Source: Diphasiastrum complanatum (Eukaryota; Streptophyta; Lycopodiopsida; Lycopodiales; Lycopodiaceae). Taken from it: a DNA stretch of 64,000 nt. Under the pieces are notes generated by a model. That model saw only the letters and a program-made list of their open reading frames with translations. It was not told the origin of the DNA and made no database searches. Shown here in pieces: positions 10,411-22,429 of this stretch. The position numbers and the translations under genes are program-made. The stretch covers positions 23,706,541 through 23,770,540 of the forward strand of contig CM055094.1 of the NCBI GenBank assembly GCA_029204225.1, read 5' to 3'. Each line of letters opens with the position of its first letter. The stretch's first letter is position 1.

Positions 10411-10697
10411 AGTAGATTGGCAATGATGTACTCTAAAGAGGCACTGCATTTTTTGTTTTTTTACAAGAATTGAATTTTTTTTCACCTAAGTGAAAATTCC
10501 GTTGTTGAGGTGGATCTACAATGATATATACTAAAAAGGAATTTTTTCTTTTCTGGACTTTATAAGCCTGTAAATTCTAATTTTTCGCAAAAGCAGGGCC
10601 CTCTCCAAGGTAGATCAAGGATCTACTCCGGATGTTGATTTTTACTTTTTTTTCAAAATATAAGATTTGCCCTCAAACGGGTAGATCAACAATCTAC
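10411..10697. repeat. Four degenerate GTAGAT-type hairpin motifs
   Basis: Related motifs start at about 10,411, 10,509, 10,610 and 10,681. Each is a GTAGAT/GTGGAT word followed by a near-inverse ATCTAC/TGTAC word, then ACTCTAAAG or similar. The third is a perfect GTAGATC-AAG-GATCTAC stem, and the fourth is GTAGAT-CAACA-ATCTAC. T-rich spacers separate them by roughly 70-100 bp. Function unknown. Confidence 0.4.
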
Positions 10698-12180
10698 CTT
10701 CTAAAGGGGTCTTTAATTTGTCACATGGGCTCTTTCATTATTTTCTGAAAGCATAATCTTTAATTCCTTTCTTACTTGCACGCAATTGTCAATCATTTTT
10801 TTTGAGAAAAAAGAGCTTTCAAGACTCCGCACAATTTACTCACAAGATTCTCGTTCAACTAGAAGCCTCATCTTGATTGAACTACATTTACATCAACCAT
10901 TGCAAAAATAAGGAAACAATAACAGGAAACTCAGCAGTGAAGCTTAACGCATAACATTCAAGGAGCCTTTATGATGCCCAATTGTAAAGATTCCGAAACC
11001 ATCTCATCCCCTATTAAAGTTCCTTTTCAAAAGTAGTGGGCCAAAAATAATTGCAACATTCTCTTCATATGCATAGTTAAATAGGTTGAAGTTAATCCAA
11101 GATGAGAGGAGCATCAAGCATAATTCAATCTTTTGCAGTGAGAGCAAAAGAAAACTAGATAGATTTGGAAAATGAACCCCAAAGGTTGATAGAAGCATTG
11201 GAAGTGAAGGACTAATTGTTCCATGAAGGTAGAAAGGAGTTGAAATGGAGCTTGCCGTCAGCAAAGGAAAGGGTTAAACTGTTTAACAGTACTGCTTTTT
11301 CTTTAAGTAGCAACCAGAGATACCCACTCTTCATCCATTTCAGCTAGTTGCGTTTCAGAAGTCTTATGGCTTTGTAGTGGTCAAGGAGACTAAGATGATC
11401 TATGATGACTACGACACATAAATCAATATAACTGTAAGGTGGACCGTGGCGGTTACATTTAAGTAGTTTTTCTTTGGCAATGTTGGTTATGAGAAAAAGA
11501 AGGATTGTGGCAAAATGCTCATGAGCAGGCGTATTTTTTCTCCCGTAGTTTCTAAAAACAAGTCTACTAGAAGCAATTTGGTCCCTAAGAGTGTTCAAAG
11601 GCAATAGCTTCTTGGACAGAGCAAACAGCAATAGGGGTTATGAGTAGGGCACTGTTCATGATTAATAATGTTGTATGTGGAAGACGTTGCAAAGACTTGA
11701 AGTGATAACAAAGCTTAACATGGCTGGAGTACAAAATGGAGAATTTACAAGTGTCCCACACAACATCTTACCCATCTGTTGGGGCAGAAAATGTGGATCA
11801 TGTCAAAAGTCTAAATGATTTGGAATGTTCACCCATTCGACATTCGATCCAGATATGACGCAGGGATACTCCAATAAGGCTGACAACATCAATATCAGGT
11901 CATATTTGGCCGTAAAGTGCATCCAACTGGCTTACTAAGCACAGCGTGATTTGACCAACCCCATCACCCGGTCCAAATACTGATAAAATCAAAGCGTCAA
12001 ATCCATGCCGTCCGTAGATCAAGCATGATTATTGAGAGCTGTGTAAGTGAAATCAAGCTTCGTGATTTTGACTAGAACCCATCATCCAGCTGGATCTACT
12101 TCCGTCGAGTTTTAACACTTCGGCCTCTTCTTTTTTAAGTTCTTACCTATTTGATAACAAGATTTTCCCTACTGGGGTAT

Positions 12181-12182
<2 letters not shown>

Positions 12183-12230
<48 letters not shown>
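12183..12230. repeat. (AT)n microsatellite
   Basis: A pure alternating AT/TA run of 48 bases. Confidence 0.9.
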
Positions 12231-12233
<3 letters not shown>

Positions 12234-13300
12234 GTAGGTAGATAGACAGATGTGCGTGCGTGTGTGTGCACACGCAATTTGTTTGTATATCAAAATCTAA
12301 TATAATCCCGAAACACAAAGTGTGGAACCTTACTTCATGTATCAAGCTCGCCTGAAAGTTCTAGACCCAATGCCATCAGCACGGCATGAAACAATGCATC
12401 TGTTAACATCATTAGTGCCATGGGTACGTCCACATGCACTATTGTGGCCTATCTTCCATCAATCTACTTTGCAATGACATGGCAATATTATCCCAACTGC
12501 TAAAACCATGATTAGGTTGCTTACGGTGATCCTAAACAAGTGTCAAGGTGAATTTATACAAATAATTGCATAGAATAATTGCAAACCCTCTATTTCAAAC
12601 ACTTCTTTCAATGGAGATAAACTCCCATTTACACATCCACTTACAATCTTAGACATCTTTACAGGAGCATATGCCAAAAAGCTCCTGAAGCGTGCCCTAA
12701 AAATTTGGCCTTCGTATCAACATAACAAAGTACTGACCATGATAGGTCAATACCAATTGCACTTCAGCATAGCATACAAACTGCAGAATCAGAAAATTGG
12801 TTCAATATCGAAACTCAAATAGAATATCACATTATTAGTATCAATAATCACATTAGAAGCCACTTTAATTACACGGAATTACAGCAGACTGCTGCAGAGG
12901 TTACATAGAGGTGGACAATACTATGAAATGCATGTCCCTCAAAACATAGAAACTCAAATGAAAAAAGAACCTGGTAGTCTAGTAGTATACTTTCTACAAT
13001 CCAGGAACTCAAGGACCAGAAGCCAGACAATCTGGCACTAAATAATAAATGTTGAAGAGAAAATCACATTACAGTGGGTAAAATTACAAGCAGATTCGCA
13101 GGCATTGAACAAGCCAAAGAATAGAATGTGTCACAAAATGCTCTTCGAACTTATACAGTGAGGACTAAGAAGCAACCCCTCGTGCCTGCGTACCAAGGAT
13201 AAATGGACAGCAAAACTTTTAAATGTTGCATGAGAAGAGGAATGCAGAGTTTCGGAAAGCCACAATCTGATAATTCCCATGCCTCCAAGGGCTGAAAAAA

Positions 13301-14922
<1,622 letters not shown>

Positions 14923-14944
14923 ATCCTCTGCGATCACAGGACCT

Positions 14945-15154
14945 TCACTCTGATTCCTCAGCAATTATCTGCAGCTGCAATGCAAACCTTCGTCTGACAT
15001 AAACAGAAAGAAACACGGAAGACGGCAGCAAAAGCGAAGGCAAAGGGGCTAAACGAAAAGGCATACAAATCGTATTCGAGAACAAACCCTTGGGATCGCG
15101 ATGCGAATTGCTGGCACGGAGTATCTTACGCCCAAGCACTTGGATTCCTGCCAC
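14945..15154 (-). other. Short open frame in the RABG3 5' flank, possible uORF
   Basis: A 69-codon ATG frame ends 23 bases before the RABG3 ATG. If the transcript starts above 15,154 and this stretch is not spliced, it would be an upstream ORF. AG acceptor-like sites (TTGCATTGCAG, GATCGCAG) lie between it and the ATG, so a 5' leader intron is equally possible. No protein family is recognised. Confidence 0.25.
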
Positions 15155-15650
15155 GTAGTCAATTGCATGACACGTGGCATAATCGGAGCGTTCATGAAGG
15201 TTTTAACGGTGGGGGCTTGAAACGGTCTGGGTGTCGCGAATCAGCCACAACGAAAACTGCAAGATTCAAAATATCCTCAGCAAACATGGATCTATCCCAA
15301 GGGGGGGGGGGGGGGCTTGATGGCGCGATGTAGTTCACGCCACACCGGTTGGATTTCGGCCACGTGGAGAGGAGGTCAATTGGACTGTTGGCGATGGTTG
15401 ACTGTGCGCACGTGGCAAAATCGGACCATTCAGGGCGAGATCCAACGGTTGTGGGATTTAATTCGGATCGTGCCCATGAAGATGCTGGCCGAGCTGGCAG
15501 TCGCTCGAAGCTCCGAGACGTGGCACATGGCGCGATGCTCTGCCTCCTCCGTTTGACGCGGAGCGTTTCAGCGATGGTGCGTTTATTCCCCACTTGGATG
15601 CTGACCACGCGTCTCAAAAGCTTTTTACTGGTCAGATCGAAACACGTGGC
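15151..15650. promoter_or_regulatory. Cluster of CACGTGG (G-box/ABRE-like) sites upstream of RABG3
   Basis: CACGTGG occurs at 15,171-15,177, 15,361-15,367, 15,409-15,415 and 15,643-15,649. A partial GACGTGGC lies at 15,517-15,524 and CCACGT at 15,151-15,156. They lie about 230-730 bp upstream of the RABG3 start. CACGTG-core elements with flanking GG/GC are known binding sites for plant bZIP and bHLH factors. The blocks 15,140-15,200 and 15,345-15,430 share TTGGATT, GCCACGT, GTCAATTG, CACGTGGCA and AATCGGA in order, so one module is a diverged duplicate of the other. Confidence 0.5.
15301..15315. repeat. G15 homopolymer
   Basis: Fifteen consecutive G on the plus strand, about 380 bp upstream of the RABG3 ATG. 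It pairs in opposite sense with the C21 run at 15,783-15,803. Confidence 0.9.
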
Positions 15651-15699
15651 AATATCTAGTACATCCAAAATATCCAATGGTGGCGACCTCAAAATCCTA

Positions 15700-16310
15700 G
15701 TGTGCCAGTAAGGTACGGTTCTATATGGGAGTGTTTCGCAGGTGCTTCCTTCCACCTCCAGTTCCCCGGCAAAACACACCAACCCCCCCCCCCCCCCCCC
15801 CCCGGTTGGGGCTTAGGAGCACGCCCCACACGAGGGAGGGGTTTGGCCCGCCCCGGTGCCCTCCAGCGGCTGACGTGTGTCAGCCGCGCAGTGCCCACCA
15901 AAATTTTTCGGACGCCTGAATTTTGGGGAATTTTGGGGGTGGCGCCAGCGTTGGCGAGCGGGCAGGCGGGTGCCGGCGGCGCCGGGCGGGCAGGCCCGGG
16001 CACCAGTGGAGCCGGGAAGCGGGGGTGGCGCTGGGCAGGCAGGCCCGGGTGGCGCTGGACAGCACCGGCGCGGGGCGGCCGGGCTGCGGGAGGCGCCGGG
16101 GCGGCCGGGCATGGGGGTGGCACCGGGGCTGGGGGGTGGCACCGCAACTGGCAGGTGGCGCCGGGGCGGTGGGCAAGGGCAGCCTCACGCACACACACAT
16201 GCCAAATATTGGGGAGTTTGTGTATGTATGCACTCCCCAAAATTTGATAGGAATGCTGCCAAAGGGCCACCGTGCCTGCTAGATGTGAGGCCCCACCCTC
16301 CCCCACCTCA
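15700..16310. other. GC-rich island with C21 run and G-rich repeats
   Basis: This stretch is far richer in G and C than the rest of the window. It begins with 21 consecutive C (15,783-15,803). It contains reiterated GGTGGCGC, GGCAGGCCCGGG and GCCGGGGCG words on the plus strand (15,940-16,170), with many GGG/GGGG runs. Near 16,205-16,245 an imperfect hairpin pairs TATTGGGGAGT with ACTCCCCAAAAT. Six or more overlapping open frames on both strands are a by-product of scarce stop codons. Its origin is unclear: a transposable element end, or a CpG island upstream of RABG3. Confidence 0.5.
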
Positions 16311-16319
16311 GGTGCCCAC

Positions 16320-17600
16320 ATGGTTCATGAATGCCATTATTCAAGAACTACATACATAGCTTTAGTATCTAGTATCTACTATCCACTTATGCAAAGCGGG
16401 GCATACGTCCCACGTTCATTCTAACCAGGGATGGAGGGCCTATGTAACCCTAAATTGTGATCTCATCTCAGGTTAAAGAAAGCGTCTGATCCCACAGTGG
16501 GGACGAGCCCTTAGACCCACTTTACATGTGCATACGTCCCCATGGATGAAGCACAGGTCCATAGCTCTCCCCATTGTAACAATCTGAAAGTCCACCTTTC
16601 CATGCTTCTGACAATCCATCTCAATCTCGCTTATTCAAACCATTGCTACAACCAACTTCTCCTTGTGACATAATGAGTATAGGGTATATTGTGGAAAAGG
16701 CCTACTAGAATGAAGGAAGACAATGTGATGAATTGGTGGAGGTATAACAAGTACAATTTCCACAGAGGTTGAAATCACAAGTCTACCATTTATAGGTCAG
16801 TAAGGACTAGCATTAATAATGAAGGTTGAGGAAAGGGCCCGCCATCCTCATTGTTGACATCAACAATGTGGAAAGTTTAGCTTCATGTGAGGGGAGGGTC
16901 CTCATTTTTGGCATCAACAATATGTCAAGTTTAGCTTCATGTCAAAAGGAGGCCTTTAGAGCCCCACCTCATTAACCTGTTTGACCTTTCACAAGAGCAA
17001 ACCCTTTTCTCACTCTCAATCTTCATCAAAGGTTGCCTTAGATACGTCATGCATCCATGCTAGAGATATTGAACCCCACCTCAATGACCTAGTTCAAGTA
17101 GTGATTCATGATTCTCATAGTTTGAAATAGGGGCATGAGTCAAAGGGGACGTGCTTTTGAAGGCCCATCCCCATAAGAATCAAGATTGTTTTCCCTATCC
17201 CATGTCAATGGGGTCGGGCCCTTAGCAAGAAGGCTAACAACCTCTATCGGTAAGGCACACACCACAAATATTGGTTGTTCCCCCTAGCTACACAAATCTT
17301 TGTCACAAGGATGGATGAGCATATCACCAAGTTTTAAATGGAAAATAGAAGCCTTGGCAACTCACGCATGGCAAGGCTTCTCCCCTTGTCCAAGAAATAA
17401 ACTTGATCATTTTTGTGCACTTAATATATGTGTGAACAAACTCTATTCTACCAAGAGCACTCCAAGAAAGAGAGCATACTTTGGTTCTTGTGATGGCTTG
17501 CACATCATATAGAACATCATTTCCTAATTTTTTAACGTAAACAAGATCTATTAAAGTACGAACAGTAGAACAATAGCTCTCAGACAATGAAATCACTCGC
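16320..17600. other. No gene recognised
   Basis: Moderately AT-rich sequence with no convincing coding region. Two GCTTCATGT-containing half-repeats occur near 16,860-16,950 (CATCAACAATGTGG... and CATCAACAATATGTC...). Confidence 0.5.
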
Positions 17601-17603
17601 AAG

Positions 17604-17711
17604 CTCTCTAGATCTACTCTAACAAACGAATCGAACCAATCCTACTTATAGTATGACTCTCTAGATCCACTCTAACGAACGAATCAAACCAATCCTACTT
17701 ATAGTATGATT
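17604..17711. repeat. 54-bp tandem duplication
   Basis: Two adjacent units (17,604-17,657 and 17,658-17,711) both run from CTCTCTAGAT to CTACTTATAGTATG and differ at about four positions. Confidence 0.85.
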
Positions 17712-18880
17712 ATGGCCCTTGCTAGAACTCATAGTTAGAGGTACTGCGTGCAGCAGTAAATAGTATCGGTAGTTCGAATGGCAGGAATCAATGAAGTTTT
17801 TTTGATTTAGCACTCGTGAAGAATTCTGAAAACTTGCAGTTTTGTTGGTTTCGAGGAAATCATCGATGATGGCTACAGCCATTTGGTACAACGAGACTTG
17901 CAAAGGATTTGCAAAGAATAGTGTTACAAAGCCATGGCAATTTACATGGATTAATTGGATGGAAATTTCAAGAATTTTAAAAATTTCCGGTTTCGTGGGG
18001 TGTTGACAATTTTGAGACAAAATCGGATTATTTGGAAGCGATACCGCACCAATTGAAATGCCGTAAATTGCTTCGGGAAGCCAGAGATAGGGCGAACTTT
18101 GTGAGATGGGTAGCTGCAAGAAAAAGCTGGGGGAAGCTTGAGTAATGCCCAAGGACATCTCTCTCTTTCTATGGACTAGGGTTTACAGAAGGTAAACCTT
18201 GGATCTCTCTCTATACAGAAACTTATTCTGATTTGTAAGTGGTTGAGGATGGGCGCCTTGGCTCTAGAAAAATATCTCCCAGTGATAGCCATGGAGGAAG
18301 CAGTGTGTTGATTCTAGAAGAGGTACAATCGTAGCTAGAAGCTACAAGCAAAGGAGAAATGAAAGGTGGAAGACCGCAGGCTGCCTCATGCGTGTCCAAA
18401 ACTTAAATGGCTTGGTTCAAAATCAATCATATAACAGCTATTCTAAATGCATTGCAGGTACGTAAAAGACATGAGATTGAGATCAAATGCAAAGATACTG
18501 GCGGAACTATCCAAATAGTGGAGGAACACTGAAATCTACTATCAAAAAATACAAGTCCATCATCATTGAATTAAAAAGGAACAGATATTTATTTTTTGTC
18601 AGTTTAGAAATTGCAATACAATATTGCTCAAGACACAACTTGATTGTAACAATCCACATTCATATCAATGCAAATCCCAAAAATGGGAGTACATGTAAGA
18701 TTGTATGTATCTTTTGATTGTAATATATACATGTATATGTATACTTGAGATCCTATAAGTTTTTTTTGTACCAAGAGAAGCATCTTCTAAAATTATATTT
18801 AGGCTCCAATGAGGGCTGCAACATTAAAAATAAAATTCGAATCAATACAAACATAAACATCAAAATGAAACACTAACAAT
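17712..18880. other. No gene recognised
   Basis: A minus-strand open frame of 165 codons (17,661-18,158) overlaps this region and the tandem repeat. It shows no family motif and an ordinary composition, so I do not call it. The rest is AT-rich without visible coding features. Confidence 0.4.
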
Positions 18881-18886
18881 CCTCAG

Positions 18887-19546
18887 CTAAAAATACTTAC
18901 TTATTTTCTTACAGCTTTTGGCCATTGGACTGCACTCGATAAAGTACACAGCCTTCTCAAAATTGGCCTCCTTCGCAACAACTGATGTCATAAAAGATGG
19001 ACAAACGACAAAACTGTCTCGTAGAGAATCGAGACTGATGCTGCATTGTAAAACTTTTTGCCCAGCTTTGACGATTAAATCCAATATCTCAATAGATTTA
19101 TTTTTTAATTCCTCACAAAACTTCAGACCAAATCGAAAACTTTTAGTATTATTTGGAATAAAGGAATCAAAATAGTTGTCGAGACTATCTATCTTTTTGG
19201 CTAAATAAGACTCGTACTCATTATAGTGGTCAGAATCAAAACATATTTGAGAAGGATCGTATGGTATTTGGACAAAAAGATGAAAAGGGGTTTGAAGGGA
19301 ACTAGATACAATATGTACAGATGTGCCAACAATCTTGTCAAGCTCCTCTTGGGTTACCTCCTTTTTGGGAGAAGTAACCTTTTGAGAAGGCCTTTAGGGA
19401 GCAAGGGGAGGAGGTGAATGGGATTTTGTTTCAGAGTGAGAAGACTCTGAATTAGTGTCTAGGACAACTCGAGGATGCTTTGCAAAAATGAATTTGGAAG
19501 GAAGAGAAGCAGCTGGCCTACGAGAACCTGATTTGATAAGGAGAGG
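18887..19546 (-). pseudogene. Unrecognised coding segment with one stop, ending at a strong splice donor
   Basis: One minus-strand phase stays open for about 220 codons, with a single stop at 19,394-19,396. The N-terminal part is Ser/Pro-rich (RRPAASLPSKFIF, SESSHSETKSHSPPPLAP). The rest reads like folded protein: EVTQEELDKIVGTSVHIVSS, LQTPFHLFVQIPYDPSQICF, DHYNEYESYLAKKIDSLDNY, FRFGLKFCEELKNKSIEILD and SLRDSFVVCPSF. Immediately before the terminal stop lies GTAAGTATTT, a consensus donor, so it may be one exon of a spliced gene. I do not recognise the family. It lies downstream of the minus-facing TATA box at about 19.92 kb. Confidence 0.4.
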
Positions 19547-19559
19547 CTACTTTCTCTTC

Positions 19560-20450
19560 ATCTTGGAAGTATACGGCTTTTGTGACAACTGTACACAATA
19601 TATATATATAAATAGAAAATATTAAAAGGAAGATGAAATATCGCTTTTGAGAGCAGGATGGGTAACTTAAGAGAAAGAGTACGAAGTTTGCACTTGAAAG
19701 CAATATTAGGGGGAACGATATTAGATTCGGGAGCAATAAGTAAAGCCAAAAAAACCAAATGTGGAAAGCACGCTCAAGAGCGATATCAGGATGGCGGATA
19801 TCGGATTCGAGCGTGATATCTGGGTATTGGATTGGGTATACACAAGACACGCTTGAAAGCGATATTCGGATAAAAAACAGTTGTTTTGCGAGAAAAAAAT
19901 GACCTCTCGTCGCACATATTTATAAGATTTTTCTCACACATGTGGAATGTAGATGTGCACTGCCATGTGGTATCGTTTGAGCTGTCCATGTGCCTATCTA
20001 TACGGTCATTAATTATCCAATAATTGGCCCATGTGATTGTCAGCCACGTGTCAATTGGTGTGTGGTGCACATTTTTCCAAAAAGAATATTCTTATAATCA
20101 CAAGTTTGGTACACAAATGTAATGGTGACCTGTATAGATAATAGTTATCAGCCAATTATAATGCGCCACGTGTTCGTCTTGACAGATTTCACATGTGTGA
20201 ATTTTGTTTATAAATAGACGATCTGCGGCCCGAATTTTCAAAAAAATTCTTCGTTTTTTGCCCCTAATATTGTTTTCGAGCGCACAATTTTTTTAGCTGT
20301 TGTGCATCCCTGCTGACTAAACTACTCTTGAAATCGATATCGCCCTCGACCTGATATTGCTCTCAAATAGAAAATGTAGCCTTGTTCTACCACACTCAAA
20401 ACCGATATTTGACCTACTAATATCAATTTCGAGCGTGCTTGTCGTTTTAT
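19560..20450. promoter_or_regulatory. Near-palindromic region with divergent TATA boxes and GATATC-type repeats
   Basis: Minus-facing TATA-like CTTATAAATATG (about 19,916-19,927) and plus-facing TTTATAAATAG (about 20,207-20,217) point away from each other. About 280 bp lie between them, with GCCACGTGTC (about 20,043) and GCCACGTGTT (about 20,164). Downstream of each TATA box the transcribed sense contains CCCCTAATATTG followed by TTTCAAGTGC or TTTCGAGCGC. Further copies of (T/C)TC(A/G)AG-(C/G)C(G/A)ATATC-like words follow. The two arms (19,680-19,870 and 20,260-20,450) are thus diverged inverted repeats. Confidence 0.45.
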
Positions 20451-20711
20451 TTTTACATGAGACATCCTTGTGCTTAAGTCCAATACTTGGTTTTTTTCCT
20501 CTCTTTTTTTGTTTCTGTAGATAAAGTGATGTCGGATTACGACTCTAAGCTGCTATCTTTTTTTTCAAGAATTCAGAATCATTGATAGAATTGACTATGT
20601 ATAGTCATTTTTGTCTCCATTTCTTTTTGTTTTTCCTTCTATCACAGAGGGATCTGGAATAGAAGCTTTTTTTTGAAATTTTTCCTTGTTTAGATCTCAG
20701 AATAGGGATAT
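20451..20711. other. No gene recognised; possible short exon-like stretch
   Basis: A TTTGTTTCTGTAG acceptor-like sequence (to about 20,520) precedes an ATG frame of only 16 codons. Too short to call. Confidence 0.3.
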
Positions 20712-21372
20712 TGTTAGAAATAGTGAACTCCTGCAACTTTGTCGTAGAGATCCCGGAAAATGAAGATGTCCCGAAGGACAAAAAGATCTCGAAGGCCGAA
20801 CCGGACATCAAACTGAAGGTCGGACACACCCTGAAGGCCGAAAGAAAAGTGTTTGAGGTTTGTCCTTGCAACCAAATGACAAAAAATACATTGGAGGAAA
20901 AGACGAACCAAAAGAAAACAATTTGAGCTGACAATTGGCAGCTCGACAAAAGCATGGAGTCTTGTACTATCATGCTCAGCCGCCAGAAGCGACCTTGACA
21001 CAGGGTAGCTAACTAATTGATTATCATAAACTTGTCTTGTAATTCACTGATAAACTATCTTAGAAACTCCACGTAGTACATATATATAGATAGAATAGAT
21101 TACCACAATTGGTGGTGGATAGTAGAGAGGTAAGCTGTGCATGAAAGTCAGCATAACACAATGACTTGAAGGAGCGTCAGGCCACCAACGAGCGAGACAC
21201 TGAATGACTCACTCAAATTACAAAATACAAATACAATTACTCTCTTTCTCTCCATCTCATTGTTTGCGTCATTTCGTTGCTTGAATAATTTATGATCTGT
21301 GGTCTGTAGTCGCTTGCTTAGGATCCTGCAATCAAATTTTCGCAAAAGATAAAACGGAAATAAATTTCTACA
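20712..21372 (+). repeat. 5' LTR of a Ty1/copia element
   Basis: Starts TGTTAGAAAT and ends ATTTCTACA, nearly inverse ends, about 661 bp. It is followed at once by a tRNA-iMet-type primer-binding site. A TATA-like CATATATATAG lies at about 21,079-21,089. No second copy of this LTR is seen, consistent with the element being cut off on its right side. Confidence 0.65.
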
Positions 21373-21386
21373 TGGTATTAGAGCGG
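21373..21386 (+). other. Primer-binding site (initiator tRNA-Met type)
   Basis: TGGTATTAGAGCGG directly follows the LTR. It differs by one base from the common plant copia site TGGTATCAGAGC. Confidence 0.75.
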
Positions 21387-21407
21387 TGATTCTCTAGGCA
21401 ACACAAT

Positions 21408-22392
21408 ATGACTACAATAATCCAAACAAGAATAACAATCAATCTTGATGGCGCAAACTGCAGAATATGGAAATTCAAAATCAAGACGCTTCTGAAGGGT
21501 GAAGGCATCTAGTCAGTGACCGAACTCACAGCAGAACAGCCTCCCGAGGAGAGCTGAATGGATCAAAAGATGAGCGCGCTATGACAATCATTGTTTCATC
21601 CATAAATGAAGAAATACTCATGCAGATTGAAGATTGTGAGAGCAGCCATGAAGCGTGGGAAAGACTAAAGCAGAAGTACAAAGTGAGGACTGTCGCTTCG
21701 GTAGTGCACCTGCACAATTAGCTGCAATCTATGTGATGGGATGGCAACCAGTTGGATCAGCATGTTGAGAGAATCAGAATGATCTTCGCTCAACTTGCTG
21801 CATCTGGACAGGAGCACTAGGTCCCAGCAGCACAACAGTTGATGTACTTCATGAAAACTCTACCTACATCTTATCAGCCGCTGAGAATGCTCATTCTAAG
21901 TTTACCAGACATGACATTTGAGTGGGCTATCAGTCTTGTTGTTGATGAAAGACTGATGAGAGATGAAGGAGAAGGAAGCAGTGACCAAGAGAAAGCTCTT
22001 TTCACAAAAGGAAACAAGAAAAACAAGAACAATCCCAAAATCGACAAGATGAATTCAAAGTCTTTGAGCATAGGCAATGACAACCAACAAACCTCCTCCT
22101 GTGAAAACTATCACAAGCCGGGACACATAGCCAATAGATGCTAGTTCAACCCGACAATACCTTGCATGCATTGCAAGAAGAAAGAACATTCTGCATATGA
22201 ATGCAGATTCAATTCAAAAAGAGAGAACAAGGCCAAAAAGGTGAATGTTGCAGAGTCGTCGAAGGATGTAGACAAGAGCGATGAAGCCTTCACAATATTC
22301 AATGAGGCTTCAACAAGTTATGTCGAGCAAGACTATGATGTATTCATCGACTCAGAGCGACTTCACATATTACCTGCAACAAGAAAGTCTTA
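21408..22392 (+). pseudogene. copia gag with two CCHC knuckles
   Basis: From the ATG at 21,408 the frame reads LDGANCRIWKFKIKTLLKGE, the usual copia gag opening. After stops come IVSSINEEILMQIEDCESSH and EAWERLKQKYK, then FMKTLPTSYQPLRMLILSLP (from 21,839). The knuckles follow: CENYHKPGHIANRC (first motif with Y for the second cysteine) and CMHCKKKEHSAYEC (intact). The usual protease DSG box after the knuckles is not visible, and the frame ends at 22,392. Several stops show decay. Confidence 0.75.
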
Positions 22393-22429
22393 ATCAACTA
22401 CAGAGAACTCGAAAGCAACAAAGCAATGA

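Larger units (their letters stand above)
10202..13300. other. Gene-free stretch between the Ty3 element and RABG3
   Basis: No coding region is recognisable on either strand; open frames at 11,004-11,264 and 11,344-11,631 carry no motif. It holds four related hairpin-like motifs at 10.4-10.7 kb and an AT microsatellite at 12,183-12,230. The last few hundred bases before 13,300 probably include the RABG3 3' untranslated region. Confidence 0.5.

Noticed and set aside
15702-16359. Several long overlapping open frames on both strands rich in Ala, Gly, Pro and Arg
   Set aside because: They follow from the GC-rich repeats that lack stop codons. No motif, no consistent frame, and both strands are equally open.
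17661-18158. 165-codon minus-strand open frame
   Set aside because: No recognisable motif, and it overlaps a tandem duplication. Length alone is not enough.
20711-20926. 71-codon charged open frame
   Set aside because: Lies inside the LTR of the copia element.
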